Of a stretch of DNA of 13,006 nucleotides, positions 11,756 to 13,006 are shown in pieces (position 1 is the stretch's first letter; every line of letters begins with the position of its first letter). The notes under the pieces are model-generated. The model had not been told where the DNA came from. It searched no databases and saw nothing but the letters and a program-made list of their open reading frames with translations. The translations under genes were made by a program, and so were the position numbers. Source of the stretch: Kiloniellales bacterium (GTDB lineage Bacteria; Pseudomonadota; Alphaproteobacteria; Kiloniellales; JAKSDN01). The stretch lies in the NCBI GenBank assembly GCA_022360075.1, contig JAKSDN010000564.1:1-13006 (forward strand), read 5' to 3'.

Positions 11756-11814
11756 CCCTATTCAGAAGCTTTTATCGACGGCGACACCGACCATTCGGAT
11801 TATCGAGCGAGCTT
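11756..11814 (+). promoter_or_regulatory. Conserved element before the second PEP-CTERM gene (copy 2)
   Basis: Matches 10677-10735 without gaps at 44 of 59 positions; the CCCTATTCAGA block is identical. Read as codons, both copies give PYSEAFID...SD.R.SF, and several differences are synonymous (GAG/GAA, TTC/TTT, CGC/CGA, AGT/AGC). Here that frame is open into the PEP-CTERM gene; in copy 1 it is out of frame with the gene. Confidence 0.55.
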
Positions 11815-11839
11815 TGGTGTTTTAGGGAGCGAGAGACTC

Positions 11840-12598
11840 ATGATCCGGTCTGCCAGGACGTTACGGTCGTATCTGGGCGTGCTCGCGTATTGCGCGATCA
11901 CTGCCGCTCTGTTGGGATCTGGGGAGAAAAGCGCCCAGGCGATTCCGCTCACGGAACTGGTCGCTGGCGAGACGCCCGGGGAGATCATAGCCGGCGACAA
12001 GCTCTTCTCTGATTGGATCCTGCTGTCCAATGCCGAGGGGACCACCCTGTCGCAGATCGACGTCACGCCGCTCGACGATCCGGCCAACAATCCGGGTCTC
12101 CGCTACACGGATACGGGTGATGCCTTGACCCTGGACACCCTCGGCGAGGAGTTCCAGATCAGCTTTCAGTACACCGTCACGGTGCTCGACCCGACGCAAC
12201 GGATCATCGGCAATTCCCTGGAGCTGGTGGACGTCGCCAGCGAGGGCTTCGCCTTGGTGCAGGTCGGCGAAAGCGTGGAGGACGTGGCGGAAACAACGAC
12301 CCTGGCGACGAAGAATGTCATCTCCCAGGGGGAGCCCCTGTTCGAGGTCTTGTCGGACGCGGCGAATTTTCTCCCGCAACAGAGCATCGTGGTCACGACC
12401 GTACTTACGGGTATCGTGGAAGGCGCCGAGGACTTCGCCCGCCTGACACAGTTCGACCAGCGGTTCGCTCAAGTCTCGATCGCCGTCCCGGAGCCCGCGA
12501 GCTTTGCCTTCTTCCTCGCCGGCTTGGCCGGGCTGGGCTTCTTCAATCGCTTCACGCCCACCAGGCTGCGGGCAAGCCGAAGCGGAAGGAGCGCTTAA
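11840..12598 (+). CDS. PEP-CTERM sorting domain protein (second paralogue)
   Basis: This 252-residue protein has a signal peptide at about 1-34 (cleavage near KSAQA). The mature part opens IPLTELVAGE, with GDKLFSDWILLSNAEGTTLSQ, SFQYTVTV and NSLELVDVASEG parallel to the upstream gene. The sorting signal is VPEPAS at 216-221, a hydrophobic run (FAFFLAGLAGLGFF) and a basic tail (RFTPTRLRASRSGR). The frame is open upstream to 11663, but the ATG at 11840 is chosen because it matches the paralogue's start, follows an AGGGAG-type site, and places the signal peptide at the N-terminus. It has no catalytic motif that I can see. Export by Sec and processing by an exosortase encoded elsewhere are inferred from the family. 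Confidence 0.88.
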   Translation: MIRSARTLRSYLGVLAYCAITAALLGSGEKSAQAIPLTELVAGETPGEIIAGDKLFSDWILLSNAEGTTLSQIDVTPLDDPANNPGLRYTDTGDALTLDTLGEEFQISFQYTVTVLDPTQRIIGNSLELVDVASEGFALVQVGESVEDVAETTTLATKNVISQGEPLFEVLSDAANFLPQQSIVVTTVLTGIVEGAEDFARLTQFDQRFAQVSIAVPEPASFAFFLAGLAGLGFFNRFTPTRLRASRSGRSA

Positions 12599-12642
12599 GG
12601 CCCGGAGATTCCCTGGGCTCATGTGGCCGGCGCTGGTACCCG

Positions 12643-12675
12643 CCGTCCGGTCCAAGAGGACGGGCTTCCGTTCTG
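12643..12675 (+). terminator. Hairpin between convergent PEP-CTERM and SorC-type genes
   Basis: CCGTCC (12643-12648) pairs with GGACGG (12658-12663) around a 9-nt loop. A T-rich stretch (TTCCGTTCTGTCTTTGTC) follows on the plus strand. It lies 45 nt after the PEP-CTERM stop and could end transcription from that side. Confidence 0.4.
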
Positions 12676-12726
12676 TCTTTGTCTCCTTAGCAGCTCCGCA
12701 AGACGAGGGTCGGACTTTCAGGCTGG

Positions 12727-13006
12727 TCAGATTGCAGCCCGTGCCGCCTCGACAACGCTTTCCGCCAAGGGGGCATCGACGACGATGTGGTCGACATAGC
12801 CGCCCCTCAGGGCGGCCAGTGTCGCCTTTGCTTTGGCAACGCCGCTTGCCACCAGTTGGCCCTCCATGGCACGCAGGACCTCGTGGGCGGCGCCCAGGAG
12901 GCGGTCATCGAGGTCTCCGAGCACGGCTTGGCCGTGCGCGTCGAAGAAGCGGCCGGCGATCATGCCCACGGCGCCCTTCTTCTTGTAGCTGGCAATGTCC
13001 CGCCGC
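12727..13006 (-). CDS. SorC/DeoR-type sugar-binding transcriptional regulator, C-terminus (partial)
   Basis: Only the last 92 residues are in the window; the gene enters from the right edge. The visible part starts RRDIASYKKKGAVGMIAGRFFDAHG. It ends with LVASGVAKAKATLAALRGGYVDHIVVDAPLAESVV, the usual end of the sugar-phosphate-binding domain of SorC-family regulators (GAVG...RFFD..G, then a VA.G..KA.A..AALRGG..... motif). The DNA-binding domain lies outside the window. Such proteins control sugar or polyol uptake and catabolism operons, probably beyond the edge. It converges with the second PEP-CTERM gene. Confidence 0.85.
   Translation of the reverse strand, partial: RRDIASYKKKGAVGMIAGRFFDAHGQAVLGDLDDRLLGAAHEVLRAMEGQLVASGVAKAKATLAALRGGYVDHIVVDAPLAESVVEAARAAI

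Larger units (their letters stand above)
11533..11839. other. Intergenic region between the two PEP-CTERM genes
   Basis: About 310 nt hold the hairpin after the first gene, an alphaproteobacterial-type intergenic repeat (11686-11722) and copy 2 of the conserved upstream element (11756-11814). No separate gene is supported. Its length and the second element copy suggest that the downstream gene has its own promoter. Confidence 0.55.

Overview
The window is GC-rich, with strong GC preference at third codon positions. Its content suggests an alphaproteobacterium, probably Rhodospirillales-like. The clues are a PAS_5-type protein, a FecI/FecR pair, PEP-CTERM proteins, an RTX protein, and two intergenic palindromic repeats of kinds common in Alphaproteobacteria. 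This placement is inference; no rRNA or other phylogenetic marker is present.

Layout. (1) Positions 1-1830, minus strand: an iron-type cell-surface signalling cassette. It has a FecI-like ECF sigma factor, a FecR-like membrane anti-sigma regulator, and the first 16 codons of a third gene that is probably the TonB-dependent receptor. Fur-box-like sequences lie before the sigma gene and before the third gene. A bipartite promoter-like motif (GGTAA, 17-18 nt, GACG-type core as read on the plus strand) occurs before fecR and before the third gene. (2) 1830-2235: intergenic, holding a composite REP-like palindromic element. (3) 2236-3956: a single-domain haemoglobin divergent from a LysR regulator. 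(4) 4019-4612: a PAS_5 protein, minus strand. (5) 4951-8595, minus strand: a 1214-residue acidic RTX protein. Its N-terminal half is predicted beta-helix repeats, including seven in exact 25-residue register. Its C-terminal half is calcium-binding repeats followed by a type I secretion-type C-terminus. (6) 8596-9735: about 1.1 kb with at most one small ORF and several hairpins, ending in a perfect TGTGA-N6-TCACA palindrome before a second LysR gene. (7) 9736-10629: that LysR gene, a paralogue of the first. (8) 10765-12598: two paralogous PEP-CTERM proteins in tandem, each preceded by the same conserved element 84-88 nt before its start codon. (9) 12727-13006: the C-terminus of a SorC/DeoR-type sugar-binding regulator, cut by the window edge.

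How they may work together (inference). The sigma/FecR/receptor genes form one regulatory circuit for iron or siderophore uptake. The RTX and PEP-CTERM genes both make exported, surface or matrix-type proteins, but no type I secretion genes and no exosortase are in the window, so both depend on machinery encoded elsewhere. The LysR genes are candidate regulators of neighbours: the first of the globin, the second possibly of surface-protein genes and itself possibly under a CRP-family protein.

I found no CRISPR array, tRNA, rRNA, insertion sequence or phage gene. The least explained observations are the conserved element before both PEP-CTERM genes, the repeated promoter-like motif in the sigma/FecR cassette, the exact-register repeat architecture of the RTX protein, and the structured 1.1 kb gap.
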